A stretch of 64,000 nucleotides of DNA. Origin: Iris pallida. Taxonomy: Eukaryota; Streptophyta; Magnoliopsida; Asparagales; Iridaceae. Within the stretch, counting starts at the first letter, position 1; each line of letters begins with the position of its first letter. Below the pieces are notes generated by a model. That model did not search any database, was not told the DNA's origin, and worked only from the letters and a program-made list of their open reading frames with translations. Shown in pieces: positions 47,773 through 62,381 of the stretch. Made by a program: the position numbers and the translations under genes. The stretch covers positions 18,264,742-18,328,741 of the forward strand of contig JANAVB010023996.1 of assembly GCA_029216955.1 (NCBI GenBank), given 5' to 3'.

Positions 47773-48013
47773 CGACAAAGCCCACACAGGCCGATCAGAA
47801 TGACCAGGAACGGTGCCCCTGAAAGTTTAAGGACACAAGGATTAGGTCGAGGAAACCGGAAAGATCAACGATCAAAGCAGATATCAGGTCAAAGATCAGA
47901 GGTAAAGAGTAATATTTAGGATATCAATAGAGAAGAATTTATGACTGAGATAACTACCAGTAACCCCCACATATCTGATAAATCAGACCTGTATGGGCTA
48001 CCACTAAAACCTA
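47773..48013 (-). other. Chromovirus 5' leader with primer binding site
   Basis: A 240-bp leader between LTR and gag. The segment next to the LTR, TAGGTTTTAGTGGTAGCCC on the minus strand (from about 48013), matches TGGTTTAAGTGGTAGCCC after the LTR at 62381, so this is the equivalent primer-binding region. It departs from the standard TGGTATCAGAGCC. Confidence 0.6.
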
Positions 48014-50976
48014 TGTCACACACCAGAACCAGAATACTGGCAAGTAGGGACGGACTAGGCTAGCTACGTATACCAAAGTACTCCAGAACTCCGAAACAAC
48101 GTATAAGCTATATAGATGGGGGTTACTGCTACAAACCAACAGTCAATCCTAGGTCACATAATTCTAGATATCTCAGTCTCAGACAAGAAGTAAGGTACAA
48201 GAATATGATCATCATGCATATAAGACAGTAAAGCGTCCCAAACTATAATATATAGATGATCATAAAGCTAGTAATACAAAATAAAGAACTAGCAAGACTA
48301 AGTAATACATGATCAGCTCTAGCTGCAGTCTAAAAATATAACATCATGTCTAAGCCCGTAGGACAAATGTCAAGTCCAAAACACGAGCTAAACACGTGCT
48401 CGGTGGCTAAACGCCTCAAAAGAATATGCACAGGAGAGTGGGTAAGAGAGAGAACACACACTCAAGTCCCCTGGTGCTCCGGGTAGTCCCATCGAGAGGA
48501 AGGTATGGAAGATCCTTGGGCTCCTCAACTAGATCTGGTCAATGCAAAACCAGTGGGGTCAGAACCCCAATAGCAAGTACCACAAAGGAAGCCAAACTAT
48601 GAACTAAAACCAGCATGCAATTTATAACATCGCTAAGATAAAGCAGTAAACGAGACTAAAATAGTAAATTGGTACCACAGTGTTTACAAAAGAAAACTGG
48701 AACATGTAAGTAGGATAGCAAGTGAATACATAGAATAAACTGGACATGTGAGCATATGGAGAAGCCGAGCATGTAGTAGAAAGAATAACATGTAAGGAAA
48801 GATAGGAAGCTAAGTACTACAATAAGATAAACTGGAGCAAGACTAGACTAGACAGGAATGGACTCCATCCATCAATCACGGCCAAGCAATGAGTACGGCT
48901 TGATACTTTAGCTAACTAGGGTTGCCACAATCCTAATTACTAACACATGCAAGTTTGAGAAATCTAAGTCCAGTTACCTGCCTGCTACTACCTGAATGAT
49001 CCAAGCCAAAAAGAAAAGAAGTATAGCAGACACACTGCAGTAAGATACATGTGTCCTAAAGAGGTGTCCCACTCGACGGTGTGCTGGAAGAGTGCTTATC
49101 ATGACAGATAGCTCCAAATCCCATGTATATATATAAGACCAAGACCAAAGGGGCAACAGGTAACCGAAAAAATCTCCAATGATCAAGGTAATCAAGCTAG
49201 TTGTTTAGTCCTTTAACATTTTCTTGTTGGATTCTAGGTGTGGCATTCCGCAGAATCCATCCTAGACATGAGACATGCAAGACTGGACAAGACAAGCAAG
49301 ATTGTGCACTACAACAAGCCACAACAAGACATGACAATATCAAGACAAGAGTGCGCTACGATGAGCCACTATCAAGGAGCTAGACATGTACTAGAATCAA
49401 AAGTGCGCCATAACATGCCACTATCATATAAGCAAGAAGGACATGTATCATGAGTGCGCCACGACGGGCCACTATCTAGTAAGCAAGAAGGCATGGCAAC
49501 AATTATCATAGGCTGTAAGAAAGAATCTATCAAAAGATATAACATGGCATGTGGAGAAGAATAATTAAAGCTAAGTACATTTCATAAAATGATTGAACAT
49601 GTGCTAGTATCAAGTCTATATAGGGTGTACAATCATTCTCTAACTAAGCAAGATCATCTTATCATGTTAAGAAATTATTACAGTCGAAGAAAATATCAAA
49701 AGCGGACAAAAACGGACGAAAACGGGCAAAAGCAGACTAAAATGGCATAAAACGGTATACCGACGGTATACTGCGGCATACCGGCGGTATACCGGTCTAA
49801 AGATAGAAAGTTTCTAGTGCAAAAATTGGCATACCGGCGGTATACACCGGCATACCGGCGGTATACCGATTTTTCAAACAACAACAAAAATTAGATTTTT
49901 GCCAAAACTTGTTTCGACCATAAAAACTTTATTTTAAATCGAAATTCGGACTTTCAAAAGTCAAAATTGCATAGAATTGAATTCCCTACAACATGGAACT
50001 ATTAGATTTCGAAAATTCAAATATTTGATAGATCAATATCTCAAAATACTCCAAAATAGAGGTTTTTGGAACACCAAAACGAGTCTCGATTGCCACCAGA
50101 CTTAAAATCCACGTATACTAGCTAGGTAAGGACCTCATATATGTATATGTGACCAAGATCCATGATGGTAACTCTAGTATCACTCTTGATACCAAGTTTT
50201 CTACTAAGTCACTATTGGATTTTAACAGAAAATCAAATCTTGCTTAAACGATTTTTTGGAAACATGCATATATACGAGAATCATCAAGAAAACATATTTA
50301 ACAAAATAAGTTTAGGAAAATTCTAAGCATTTAATACCAAGGAAAATAAAAATGAAAATAGATTACTATTGTTCAAAAATTTGGCAAGATGTACTTGCCT
50401 AGGTTAAGCTCCAAGCCTAATCTTCTACTCCACCACCAAGAGGGGTACGAAACCACACTCTAGACCTCAAGGCCAAGCTCTTGGCAAGCTCCAAGGGAAG
50501 AGAAAGGAAGAAAAAATGAAGAGAGAGTGAAGAGAATGAAAAGAGAGAGGAGAGAGAACGTGAAATGGTATATATATAAGGGGAATTAATCTTAGCCGTT
50601 GGATCATGATCCATGTCAAAGTCTAGGTCAATCACGGCCATTCAAACAAAACCAATTATCCATTGGATAATAGGGTGCATCTACACTATTTACGAAAATA
50701 TCTAAACATTATTTACGAAAATATCTAAATACTATTCATGAAAATATCCGAAATACTATTCACGAAAATATCAGAAACTGAAAATATCTAAAATGTAGAA
50801 CACATGTCCGGGCGGTATGCCGTCGGTATATACCGGTATACCGACGGTATGTCGATCAAGGAGAAAACCTATAGTTTTGGGAAAATTTAAAGCATTCCGA
50901 AAACCAAGAAAATACGAAATATGCTGCAAAATACGTATCCGTATATAAATACCGATACTGTGAGACGAGTCTCACA
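48014..50976 (-). repeat. Chromovirus 5' LTR, 2.96 kb
   Basis: Bounded by TGTCACACACCAG at 48014 and ...GAGTCTCACA at 50976. The inner end CCAGTATTCTGGTTCTGG...GTGACA (minus strand) is shared with the LTR ending at 62381, linking the two families. The same dyad clusters and tandem repeats as in the 3' LTR are present (49340-49500, 49745-49870, 50660-50800, 50809-50860). Confidence 0.9.
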
Positions 50977-51020
50977 CCTTCGTTCCCTAATTGTTATGTC
51001 ATGTTTACAAAAATATTATC

Positions 51021-52690
51021 TGTCACGACCCGATCCCAACGTAATGGGTCCAGTCGGATCATGCCCAGCCTGCACCGTTGTGAGACGACGACAGTAAGCT
51101 GTATCAAGTAATGAAACACAAGCAGACAAAATATCATGAACGAAAATAAAATATTTTATTAAATTAAAACTAAAATGGATTAACAAAACAACAACAACAT
51201 TCATTTATTACATTGGTTTTATTTGAACAAAAGAAAAAAAAGAACTAATCCAAGTGCAACTAAGGTTCTGGGGTTCCCTGATCTGGTTCAGCTACCTCGT
51301 CAGGGTTCGGACCTGGTCCGTAGTAGGAGCTATAGGCGAGATCCTCGTCGTCGCAGTCACCTAAAAATATTGGGTCTCTAGTTAGGAGGGAGCAAGAAAC
51401 ACATTTCCACATCTAACATTCTAAATAATAACAAATGAAATGCGAGACAGTTTTAAAAGCATTATATATTTTTGCTAAATAATAATAAAAAGACAACAGG
51501 CAATATTCCAGAAGCTACAATGATGCAATTCTAAAATAGTGCTTTGAGTATATAACAAAATCTGTAACCAGCTGGATAGAGGCAATATGTATACTGGCAT
51601 TCTGGCCAAAACGACAGCATACGGTATGGCTCAAACCACCTGTACAGTAGGGGTTAGCACGAGAGAGGCAATCGGTAAACAATGTCTTTGGTCACAGACG
51701 TTATACTACTCCCCCAATCAATCCTCGAGTCAATAAGTCAATCAATCAATCCGTCAATCGATGTGGAGTCCAAGAGGGATCCACTGTGAATCAGTGTCAC
51801 TACACTACATGAAACTACTGATGCATACATTTAATTATTAAAATAAAATACAGACATGAAAGATATGAAACTTGTCTTGGATGTCTCCTCGGCGTGGAAT
51901 GTGACGAGTAGCAGGTAACTGCTAAGGTTTAGGGTTTCGAACCTACATATCGTAACACCAGATCAGCAGCTAGAAAAGACTACTCTGAACCTTAGGCTAC
52001 CTAGTTAATTAGGGCTAAGTCTGGTCGGGGTGACACTAACCAGTTGATATAGAAAAAATAGTAATATTTATTTTTTTAAGAATAAGTTATAATTAATAAA
52101 TACTAGTGACAACAAAATTTCTTTTAAAAGAAATACCTACTTTTACCAATATTACCCAAAATACGAAAAAATATTTATTTTATTCATAATTATTAATATA
52201 TTTTGTAAAACTATCGTTTATGTCCGAAATCCTATTTTAATAGAACATAACATTTTCTGACCAAGAATTGCCAATGCCCCTTTTAAACCAAAAGTATTAT
52301 ATTTTAGTGAAAAGACGAATTTCTATTCTAAAACTATTTTTGTGATGAGAAATCGTATTTAGATAAAACTTGTTAATGAAAACATCCTTTATAAATTCTT
52401 TTTAAATAGCAAAAACTCATATTTACTATTTATTTAGTAAAATAGAATATTATAAATAGTTACCCTTTTTACTATAAAATGTTCTTGTAAAATACGTTTT
52501 TTATATATAAATCGTTTATACTTATAGAAAATATTACTATCGATTTTTATTGCCGAAAGTTAGTTACCCTTAATACTAAATAATCAAAATGACAGTTAAC
52601 TGATTTTGCCACATAATCAATCCCAAAAATAATACTAATATTTACTAACAGATTAATAATACACCAAAAATTCATTAATAAGAGTCAGGG
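51021..52690 (-). repeat. Gypsy LTR fragment (family G2)
   Basis: Starts TGTCACGACCCGATCC at 51021, like the LTR at 53159 (TGTCACGAACCGCACC), and has chromovirus LTR-like text (GGTTTAGGGTTTCGAACC; GCAATCGGTAAACAATG) to ~52000. AT-rich sequence follows to ~52680. No internal gypsy sequence and no recognisable ORF. The far end is not definable. Confidence 0.5.
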
Positions 52691-53158
52691 CCAAAGGTAG
52701 CTAAACATGAATTCTATAGCAAGTCTACTAGACTAGTCTCCCGATCACTCCTGAGAGTCGTGGCCAAAGGTAGCTAATCCCTCTCCAGATCCATAGCAAG
52801 CAGGGCATGTATCCTCAGGGCTATCATCGGTAATATTTTCAACATGTCCAGTCAGGACAGGAATGAATACATCTCATCAAAAAAATTCAAGTAAATGACA
52901 AAGGCTATAAAACAATAATAGACAGTTATATTGATAAAGCATGGAGTTTTAGATAGTTTAAGATGTAAAGCAATAGTTAAAAATAAGGAAAGTAAATGCT
53001 ATGAAACAGAAGATAATGTCAATGAAGTCTTTAAATAAAAGCTAGCTGAACTAGAATAATATGATATGAGTCCAGGTGGTACAATGTAGGTCAAGTGTGA
53101 TTCCAATCAATGATTCAAGTAGGGTGATTCTTGTAATGATCCTTGTGATGATTCTAGT
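52682..53158 (-). repeat. Older G2 LTR fragment interrupted by the next LTR
   Basis: GAGTCGTGGCCAAAGGTAGC (52756-52775) and the following ~200 bp match 53530-53660, inside the neighbouring LTR, so the block is a second copy of that LTR's outer part. A short internal duplication of the GGCCAAAGGTAGCTAA motif is visible (52690 and 52761). It ends abruptly at 53158, where the next LTR begins. Confidence 0.55.
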
Positions 53159-55870
<2,712 letters not shown>

Positions 55871-55882
55871 CACTACTAAAAT

Positions 55883-56270
55883 AAGGTAAATTAGCGACGT
55901 AACGGTACGTCGCTAATAATGGAAAATACGTTGCTAATCGTAATTAGCAACGACTTAAGCGACGGAAAATGAATGTCGCTTTTAAGCAAGTCGCAGATGG
56001 CACATGCGTCGCCCTACGTCGCTATTTGCGACGTCAAGGTCGTGTCGCTGAGTCGTCGCAACGTTAGCGACGTAGAGCGACGAAAGTGTTACGTCGCAAA
56101 CTTAGCGACGTCGGGCGACTACGTAGCGATGTCCTGTTCTATTTACGTGATGACGTGGCATGCCTGCCATGTCAGCAATATGGCGACGTACAGCGACGTA
56201 ACGTCGCTAATCAGCGATGTATAGCGACGTCCCCTACCCGTCGCTATCCGTCGCTATACGTCGCAGAATA
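55883..56270. repeat. CACTA subterminal repeats (GCGACGT / ACGTCGC)
   Basis: More than fifteen copies of the core GCGACGT or its complement within ~390 bp, often as facing pairs (GCGACGTAACGGTACGTCGC). In CACTA elements such short subterminal motifs are the binding sites of the TNPA-type protein; the core differs between families. Chance ORFs here have no meaning. Confidence 0.8.
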
Positions 56271-56314
56271 ATAAAAAAATATTTAAAAAAATAAAATCTG
56301 TATTTTTGTTATGC

Positions 56315-56630
56315 TGTGTGTCTGTGTTTACAGTGTGTGTGAAGTGCAGTGTTCGAACCATCGACAGTTTCGCTTACTGTTCTATGTTTTATCTTGGATA
56401 AAAAGAGCAACGATTCTGGGTGCACTCCTCAGAGCTTCCTCTTTACGTCCTTCACCTTCTCGGGATCCTGTACGACGTCCCGAGAGAGTGAAGGATGTGA
56501 AAATGAAGCTCTCAGAAGTACACCCTGAACAGTTGCTCTTTCTGTCCAAGATAAAAACATACAACAGTAATCGAAACTATCGATGGTTTCGAACACTGTA
56601 TTTCACATACACTGTAAACACAGACACACA
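56315..56630. repeat. Long hairpin (inverted repeat, ~150-bp arms)
   Basis: Left arm 56315-56465 and right arm 56478-56630 are reverse complements with roughly 85% agreement by eye, including TGTGTGTCTGTGTTTACAGT, a TTCGAA.CCATCGA block, TATCTTGGA and CTCGGGA at the base of a 12-nt loop. The A/T-rich flanks extend the pairing somewhat. No known miRNA is recognised. It could be a foldback element nested in the CACTA or a hairpin transcribed with it. Confidence 0.8.
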
Positions 56631-56953
56631 TCATCACAAAAATATATATTATATTTTTTAAAAATTTGGACAGCACCTCCTTTGTATATCAGATCATCGC
56701 TTATAACCCAGCGTAGGTATATTTGTCATCCCCGTCGCAGATATCACAAAGTAAATATCACAATAAAAATACCAACAAAGTAAATATCCAACAAACTACA
56801 CTCCATAGACACACATCATCACAAACATCCAATAGAGTCAAATAAAAATAAAAGATGATAAAAAGTCTCCCACCAAGTGTATAAATAAAAGTGTACCAAT
56901 AAACAATTTGCCCATAGGGACAATACATACAACTCATAAAAAAATCAATAAAA

Positions 56954-58250
56954 TCACTGCGGACCCCTGTCGCGTATCTGGGATAGCATGTACTCATACT
57001 GCTCCTGTGTGAGCTGTACCATAGGGGCAGTAGGTGGCAGTGCAATGTCTCGAGTCGGCGTCGTGGATGGACCGAGAGGACGTGTCTGCTCCAGCTCTCG
57101 CAGTCGCTCAGTATCCGCAGCAAGGGTACTCACCATCCTCTGAGAACTCTCCTCAATCGAAGAATATATCTGAGTGAGTGAGGCCGACATGGTCCTCTGC
57201 GATACCTCCAGCTCGACCTACCTACGCTCTGTGCGCTGCGTAGACTCGGTGAGCGTGTGCAAGCTGGCAGCTGTAGCCTGCTGCAGACTTATCAGCTCCT
57301 GTATACTGCGCTCGACCGTATCAAATCGTCCGGTGATCCCCGGATCGTCGGATCGTCGCTCTGCCCCAACTGCCTCAGAAATCTGCTGCTGCAACTCGTG
57401 ACGAAACTCATAGAGCTGTCTGCATACATCATGCGCTCGTAATGATGCCTACGAAGCTGAAGACTGTGCACTGACAGAGGGGGCCCGGGATGACTCTGTA
57501 GCCAAGTAAGCGTCGTAGGATCCCGTACCGTAGTACGTATCTTTCTGAAAACTGCCAATGACGGTCATCCAGAGCTCGTCCGGCGATAGAGCTGTAAGCG
57601 GCTGGGAGGAAGTACCAGCCCCTCCCTATGCTGGCGTACTAGCAGTAACAGCCGCCTCCTCTTATAGTCGAACAAACTCGGCCTAGAACAATATTTGCTA
57701 ACGTATAAGTGTTTGCTAAAGTCTATATTGATTTCTATTTTCCCGTTTTCTAAATTATAGTAAATTAATATAAAGAATAGAACATATATATGCCTGCGTC
57801 GCCCTCTCGTCAATGAACTCTTCCGCCCTCCGATGGGTGACCAGGAAGACGGTCACCATGTTGGGGTCCTCACCCTTTTTTACCTGTTAAAATATATTAT
57901 CTATTATTAGTATTAAACATTCTATCAAACTATATATAAAATAATGTCTGTCATAGGAAATGTACCAGACGACGAAAATGCTCCGTCATCGGAATGGAGC
58001 CACCACACCACCTACCGGCGCTCGATCGTGCCACCTTGGCCTTGTCAGACCGCTCCTGGTACCTGGGCTCGCCGAATCTAGCCTTCATCGCAGTCCACTG
58101 CTCTGGCATGATCCAACCATGGATTAGCTTTCCGGAGCGATCACGAGACTTCTGGTCGTGGATCGCATCACGGATGAGCTTGTCTGCGACAGCAAAAAAT
58201 TGGGCCTCGATCTTCGCCGCCCGGTGTGGTAGATAGAAATAGGTCCTCTA
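56954..58250 (-). pseudogene. CACTA TNPA-like / Transposase_24-like region
   Basis: Exon 58249-57966 encodes FYLPHRAAKIEAQFFAVADK, then EQWTAMKARFGEPRYQERSDKAK and ending GGSIPMTEHFRRL, the hallmark of this family (usually H-T-x-GS). It ends at GTACAT. The next exon, 57883-57795, follows TTAACAG and carries PNMVTVFLVTHRRAEEFIDERA. Further exons near 57690-57290 and 57190-56954 encode helical, Gln-rich text with EQYEYMLSQ and end at 56954. The protein is expected to bind subterminal repeats and regulate transposition. Some frames are broken, and the exon list is incomplete. Confidence 0.7.
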
Positions 58251-58329
58251 CAAGAAGTAAAATAGAAAAGTTGTATAATATACACAAATAATTATTATAA
58301 TTTAAAAATAAACAAATTTTTTACCTTGA

Positions 58330-59640
58330 AGTGGGCAAACCAAAAGGCCTTCCCATCTAGTTCTTCTTCTGTTATGTGTGGCCTACCTGACCTCACATCA
58401 TCATTAAATATGCTGAAAATAATATCGTTCAATTAATGTAATAGTATAATAATCAACACTATTAAAATAATGTTGACGTATTAATTACTTACCCCTCCAG
58501 TTTCTCTACTTCCTTCTCGTCACAGTTGAGTAATACATACACCTGAGCAGCCCTTAACTCATCATCGTTCAGATATCTCTTCTTCATTTTACCCAATGGC
58601 TTTCCTGGAGCATTGAATACCTTCAGTATTGTATCATTACATTCATGTTCTCCGTCGTCATTTCTAGAAGCTCTCGTTCTATTAGTTGTAATATGAGGCT
58701 TGAAATACATCGAACAAAAGTTTGTAATCTTCTCGAGAACATAGTCTTCACAAATAGAACCCTCGACCCATGCCTTATTTTTCATCTTTTTTTAGGTGAT
58801 TCAAATATCGCTCGAATGGGTACATCCATCAATATTCAACGGGTCCACCAACACGTGCCTCATAGGATAGATGAATCGACAAATGCTCCATAGAGTCGAA
58901 GAATCCATGAGAAAATACCCTCTCTAGCTTGTACAGTATTACCGCAATGTCCTTCTCTTGCTTTTCTAGATAATCAACGAGCAATTTCTTAGTACAAAGA
59001 TCCCTGAAGAATATGCTAAGCTCCGTCAATGGATCCCAAACTGCCTGCGGTAAGAATTTCCAAAATGCAATCGGAATTAACCTCTCCATGAATATGTGAC
59101 AGTCGTGGCTCTTCATACCCGTCAATTTGTTTTCCTTCGGATCGACACATCTTCTCAGATTTGACACAAATCCGTCTAGAAATTTTAGGCCCTGGATCCA
59201 CCGACAAAGTCTCACTTTATCCTCCTTGTCCAGCGAGAAAATTGACTTCGACGTGAACTGTTTTCCATTCTGCTCTATCACATGCAATGCAGGGCATTTG
59301 TATATTTCTTCTAAGTCCAACCTGGCCTTGGGATTGTCTTTCGTTTTTCTCATTACGTCAATCACAGTATTAATTATGTTATCAAACACATTCTTCTCAA
59401 TATGCATGACATCAAGATTATGTCTGATCAGATTGGTACTCCAGTATGGCAGATCCCAGAATATGCTCCTCTTTGTCCATTTATGATCTCTACCAAATCC
59501 ATCGTACTTGTACCCAGTTGTAGGATCTTCGATAGCACTTGGAAAATCTCTAACCTCCTCCCATATCGTGGTACCCTTTACCTTATCGCTATTGGTATCC
59601 CAATACCAATACCTTAAGTTGGAATCTCAATATCTTAGTC
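58330..59640 (-). pseudogene. CACTA transposase (TNP2-like), truncated
   Basis: From the 5' side: TTIWEEVRDFPSAIEDPTTGYKYDG and a KRSIFWDLPYWSTNLIRHNLDVMHIEKNVFDNI block (59580-59370), the conserved end of Transposase_21. The DUF4218 region follows (59400-58830: LTGMKSHDCHIFMERLIPIAFW, FFRDLCTKKL, FFDSMEHLSIHL). The final part (58785-58492) has KNKAWVEGSICEDYVLE and AQVYVLLNCDE. A 5' splice site GTAAGT follows at 58492, and a small exon 58413-58333 lies after TTTTCAG. The N-terminal part, with the first catalytic Asp residues, is beyond the LTR insertion at 59659. Frames shift near 58800 and 59410. Confidence 0.85.
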
Positions 59641-59658
59641 TAGGTAACTAATACCTTA

Positions 59659-62381
59659 TGTAATGCCCGTATTTCAGATTACGTATTTTGATTAGGCTAC
59701 TTGTATTTTGGACCTGTATTTTTATTTCCTCGGATTTTAGCCTGTAATGGTATTTTGGCTCGACTTGCAAATTTTAGTTTTTCTCGTAAATTGGGTTTTT
59801 GGACCTGGCATGGTTTTATTCTTTATGGAGAAGGGTTTGGTTTGGTTTAGTTTGTATTGGACTACCCAAGTTAAACTCCACCCTCAACACAACACACCAT
59901 CCCTCATTAAAACCCCACCTAACTTTCTCTCTCCTCATTACTCTTCCATTAATTTTCTCCTTCTTCTTCCTTCCTCCACACAACACCCAACTGCCACCAA
60001 ATAAGAACCCTATTTTATTTGTCTATTAGTTAGATTAGGCCATGGTGAACCACATTAGAACTTGGCATTTTGTGATTTGGAGCTTCCATTTTTCTAGATC
60101 TAAGTTTTAACCATTTTTGGATTTTCTTGGTTTTGATCTATTAAACTTAGATTTTTGCTTGTTTTGAGGTTTCCATGTGGAAGAGAATTCAATTTTACAC
60201 AAGTTAGAACTTTGAAAACCTAAATTTTGTTTTGATTTGGCCAAATTATGAAGATTGGAATTTTGGTGTTCTTGAGATTTTCCTTTCGGCCAGCTGGAGA
60301 AGAAGACCTCGGCCAGCGCTCTTTAGCGCTGGGCTGAACCACGCCAGTTCCCCCTCGGCCAGCACTCTTTAGCGTTGGGCTGATTCGCACTCGGGGCCCC
60401 TTGGCGAACCGCGCTCCTTCTTCCCTAGCGCATCTGACCCAGCGCAGCTCAGTCCCTGCGCAGCTCAACCCAACGCAGGTCAGTCCCTGCGCAGCTTAAC
60501 CCAGCGCAGCTCAGTCCCTGCGCAGCTCAACCCAGCACAGCTCAACCCAATGCAGCTCAACCCCAGCGCGCTTGGCCCCAGCGCAGCTCAACCTCAGCGC
60601 GCTTGACCCCCAGCGCAGTTCAACTCCAGCGCAGCTTGCCCCTGCGCAACCCAACCTCCTGATCTCTAGCGCAACCCGACCCCCTGATCCCTAGCACAAC
60701 CCGACCCCAGGGACCCCAGCGCAACCTATTTGCCCATGATGGTTTGGTTTTGTTCCTTGGGCTTGGCTTCTTTGTTGATTGGAGTAGATCTTGTTCCACA
60801 CAATATGACGGTCTTGACCCAACACGACCTGGCACGGTTTTTGGTGTTTTGCTTATGACTAGTACAGTTTTCGTAATTTCTGTGATTCATGATCCTAGTA
60901 CTTTCTGATCTTCTTAGTAGTGACCCGATGGAGTACTCTCTTAACTTGTGACCTGTGATTCATAATTAATCTTGTAACTGGATAACTTGATAGTGGTCCG
61001 TGGCGGCGCACTCCTGACTTGTAACTTGGCTTGATAATTGATGCTGTTGCGATGGCTAACTCTACTCTTGTAACCAACTCTGGCACCGTGGGTGTTCATT
61101 CTTGCTGCTTATGCAATCCACATGTCTTGTCATGTCTTGCATCATGTTTAGGACGTGACTCCCTGGTTACCACGGTCAGGGATTCGCACTAAATATGAAT
61201 TAGGCTAATGACTAGATCAAACTATAGTTCATAGAGAATTTCCAGTCACAGGCGATCTCGTTATCTGGGCGCTTTAATGGACTTGTAGCCTGCCGTCGAG
61301 TAGGGCACATTTCTAGTACACTGTCATGTGTTGTACCCTCTAAGTCACCTAAGGGTATATCGTCTCCTGGGCGATGTACCCAACCATACTCTCAACACAC
61401 GGAAGGATAACTCGATAGTCTGCAGGGCTTGGGACTGGAAAATTCTCATTTGCATCTTGTTAGTAATTAGGCTGTGATAACCCTAATTAGTTAAAGTAGT
61501 AAGCCGTAGTATTTGCTTAGCCGCTTGTGAATGGATGGTGTCCAGCCTTGTCTAAGTCTCGTCTAGTCCCGGTACCTGGTACTCCTGAACATGATTATTT
61601 TACTTATCTTTAAACAATAAATGGGTAGAGGCAAGTGCTATTCAGGCGAAGGATTACAACCCCGGTCCTTGTTTGATTTAAGGGTTGTAACCTGGCTCCC
61701 GGAATGGTCCCACGTTCCTAGTCATTTATTGTCCTGTTGTACTCTTTATTACTTGTACCTTTCTTCTATTTCTTATGTTCTGACATGTTAGCTTTTGTTC
61801 TTATTTCGTGGCCTCCTTGTGGCACTTGCTCTTTCTGGGGTTTGACCCAGCTGGTTTTGTGTGACCAGATTTCAGAGCAGCTCCCGAAGATCTACCGAAC
61901 CTCCAGCCCGATGGTGGCGACTAGAAAGAACCCGGGCTACGAGTGGGTTTTCCATTTTGTTTCGCTCACTTGATTATAAAATTATTTTTTTGAGGCGTTT
62001 AGCAGACGAGCACCTGTTAGCTCGATGCATATTTACTTATTGTCTGCCTACGGGCTGTAAACATGATTAACAAATCCTAGAATTGATCATGTATGACTAA
62101 ACTCTTGCTAGTCTTCGCATTTTTGTATGACTAGCTTCATGATCAGCTGAATATGTAATATTTGGGATGCCATTTATTGTATATTTGGTGGTCTAACATC
62201 TTGTAACTATATTACTTGCTTGAGATTGAGACAATAGGCTTGACCTTAAGAGACCATTGGCTTGTAGTAAACCCTCATATCTAGACAGCCGTGACCATAT
62301 AGAGGGATAGATTCTATTTCAATATACGTAGCTGGCTATGTACGCCTCCGCTCTCCAGTATTCTGGTTCTGGGGCGTCACA
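59659..62381 (+). repeat. Chromovirus 5' LTR, 2.72 kb
   Basis: Starts TGTAATGCCCGTATTTCAG and ends CAGTATTCTGGTTCTGGGGCGTCACA. The inner end matches that of the LTR at 48014. Contents: a CT-rich stretch (59880-59990), the AGCGCAGCTC minisatellite (60296-60735), and a stem-loop (61654-61690). Confidence 0.85.
60296..60735. repeat. GC-rich minisatellite (AGCGCAGCTCAACCC units)
   Basis: Many units of 15-17 bp built from (C)AGCGCAGCTCA(A/G)(T/C)CCC, alternating with CCTGCGCAGCTCAACC, and a longer unit CGGCCAGC(G/A)CTCTTTAGCG(C/T)TGGGCTGA repeated at 60310 and 60356. It stands out from the AT-rich LTR around it. No comparable block is seen in the LTRs of the minus-strand chromovirus. Confidence 0.75.

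Larger units (their letters stand above)
40280..50976 (-). mobile_element. Tekay-like chromovirus (Ty3/gypsy), nearly complete
   Basis: A minus-strand element: 5' LTR 48014-50976, leader, gag, protease, RT, RNase H, integrase with a C-terminal chromodomain-like end, PPT, and an incomplete 3' LTR 40280-42917. The order protease-RT-RNase H-integrase defines Ty3/gypsy. The C-terminal [15 protein letters not shown]...[21 protein letters not shown] resembles the Tekay/Del chromodomain. Multiple stops make it non-functional. The flank at 50977 is CCTTC; the other flank cannot be matched because the 3' LTR is truncated. Confidence 0.9.
55871..59658 (-). mobile_element. CACTA (En/Spm) transposon, 3' part
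   Basis: The terminus CACTACTAAAATAAGG starts at 55871 next to AGT (55868-55870, candidate 3-bp target duplication). A subterminal repeat block, a long hairpin and then two-part transposase coding on the minus strand follow. The other end is outside the window: the element is cut at 59658 by the LTR of a + chromovirus. Confidence 0.85.

Noticed and set aside
55973..56271. ORFs in the subterminal repeat block
   Set aside because: Frames arise from the GCGACGT repeat and lack any protein similarity.
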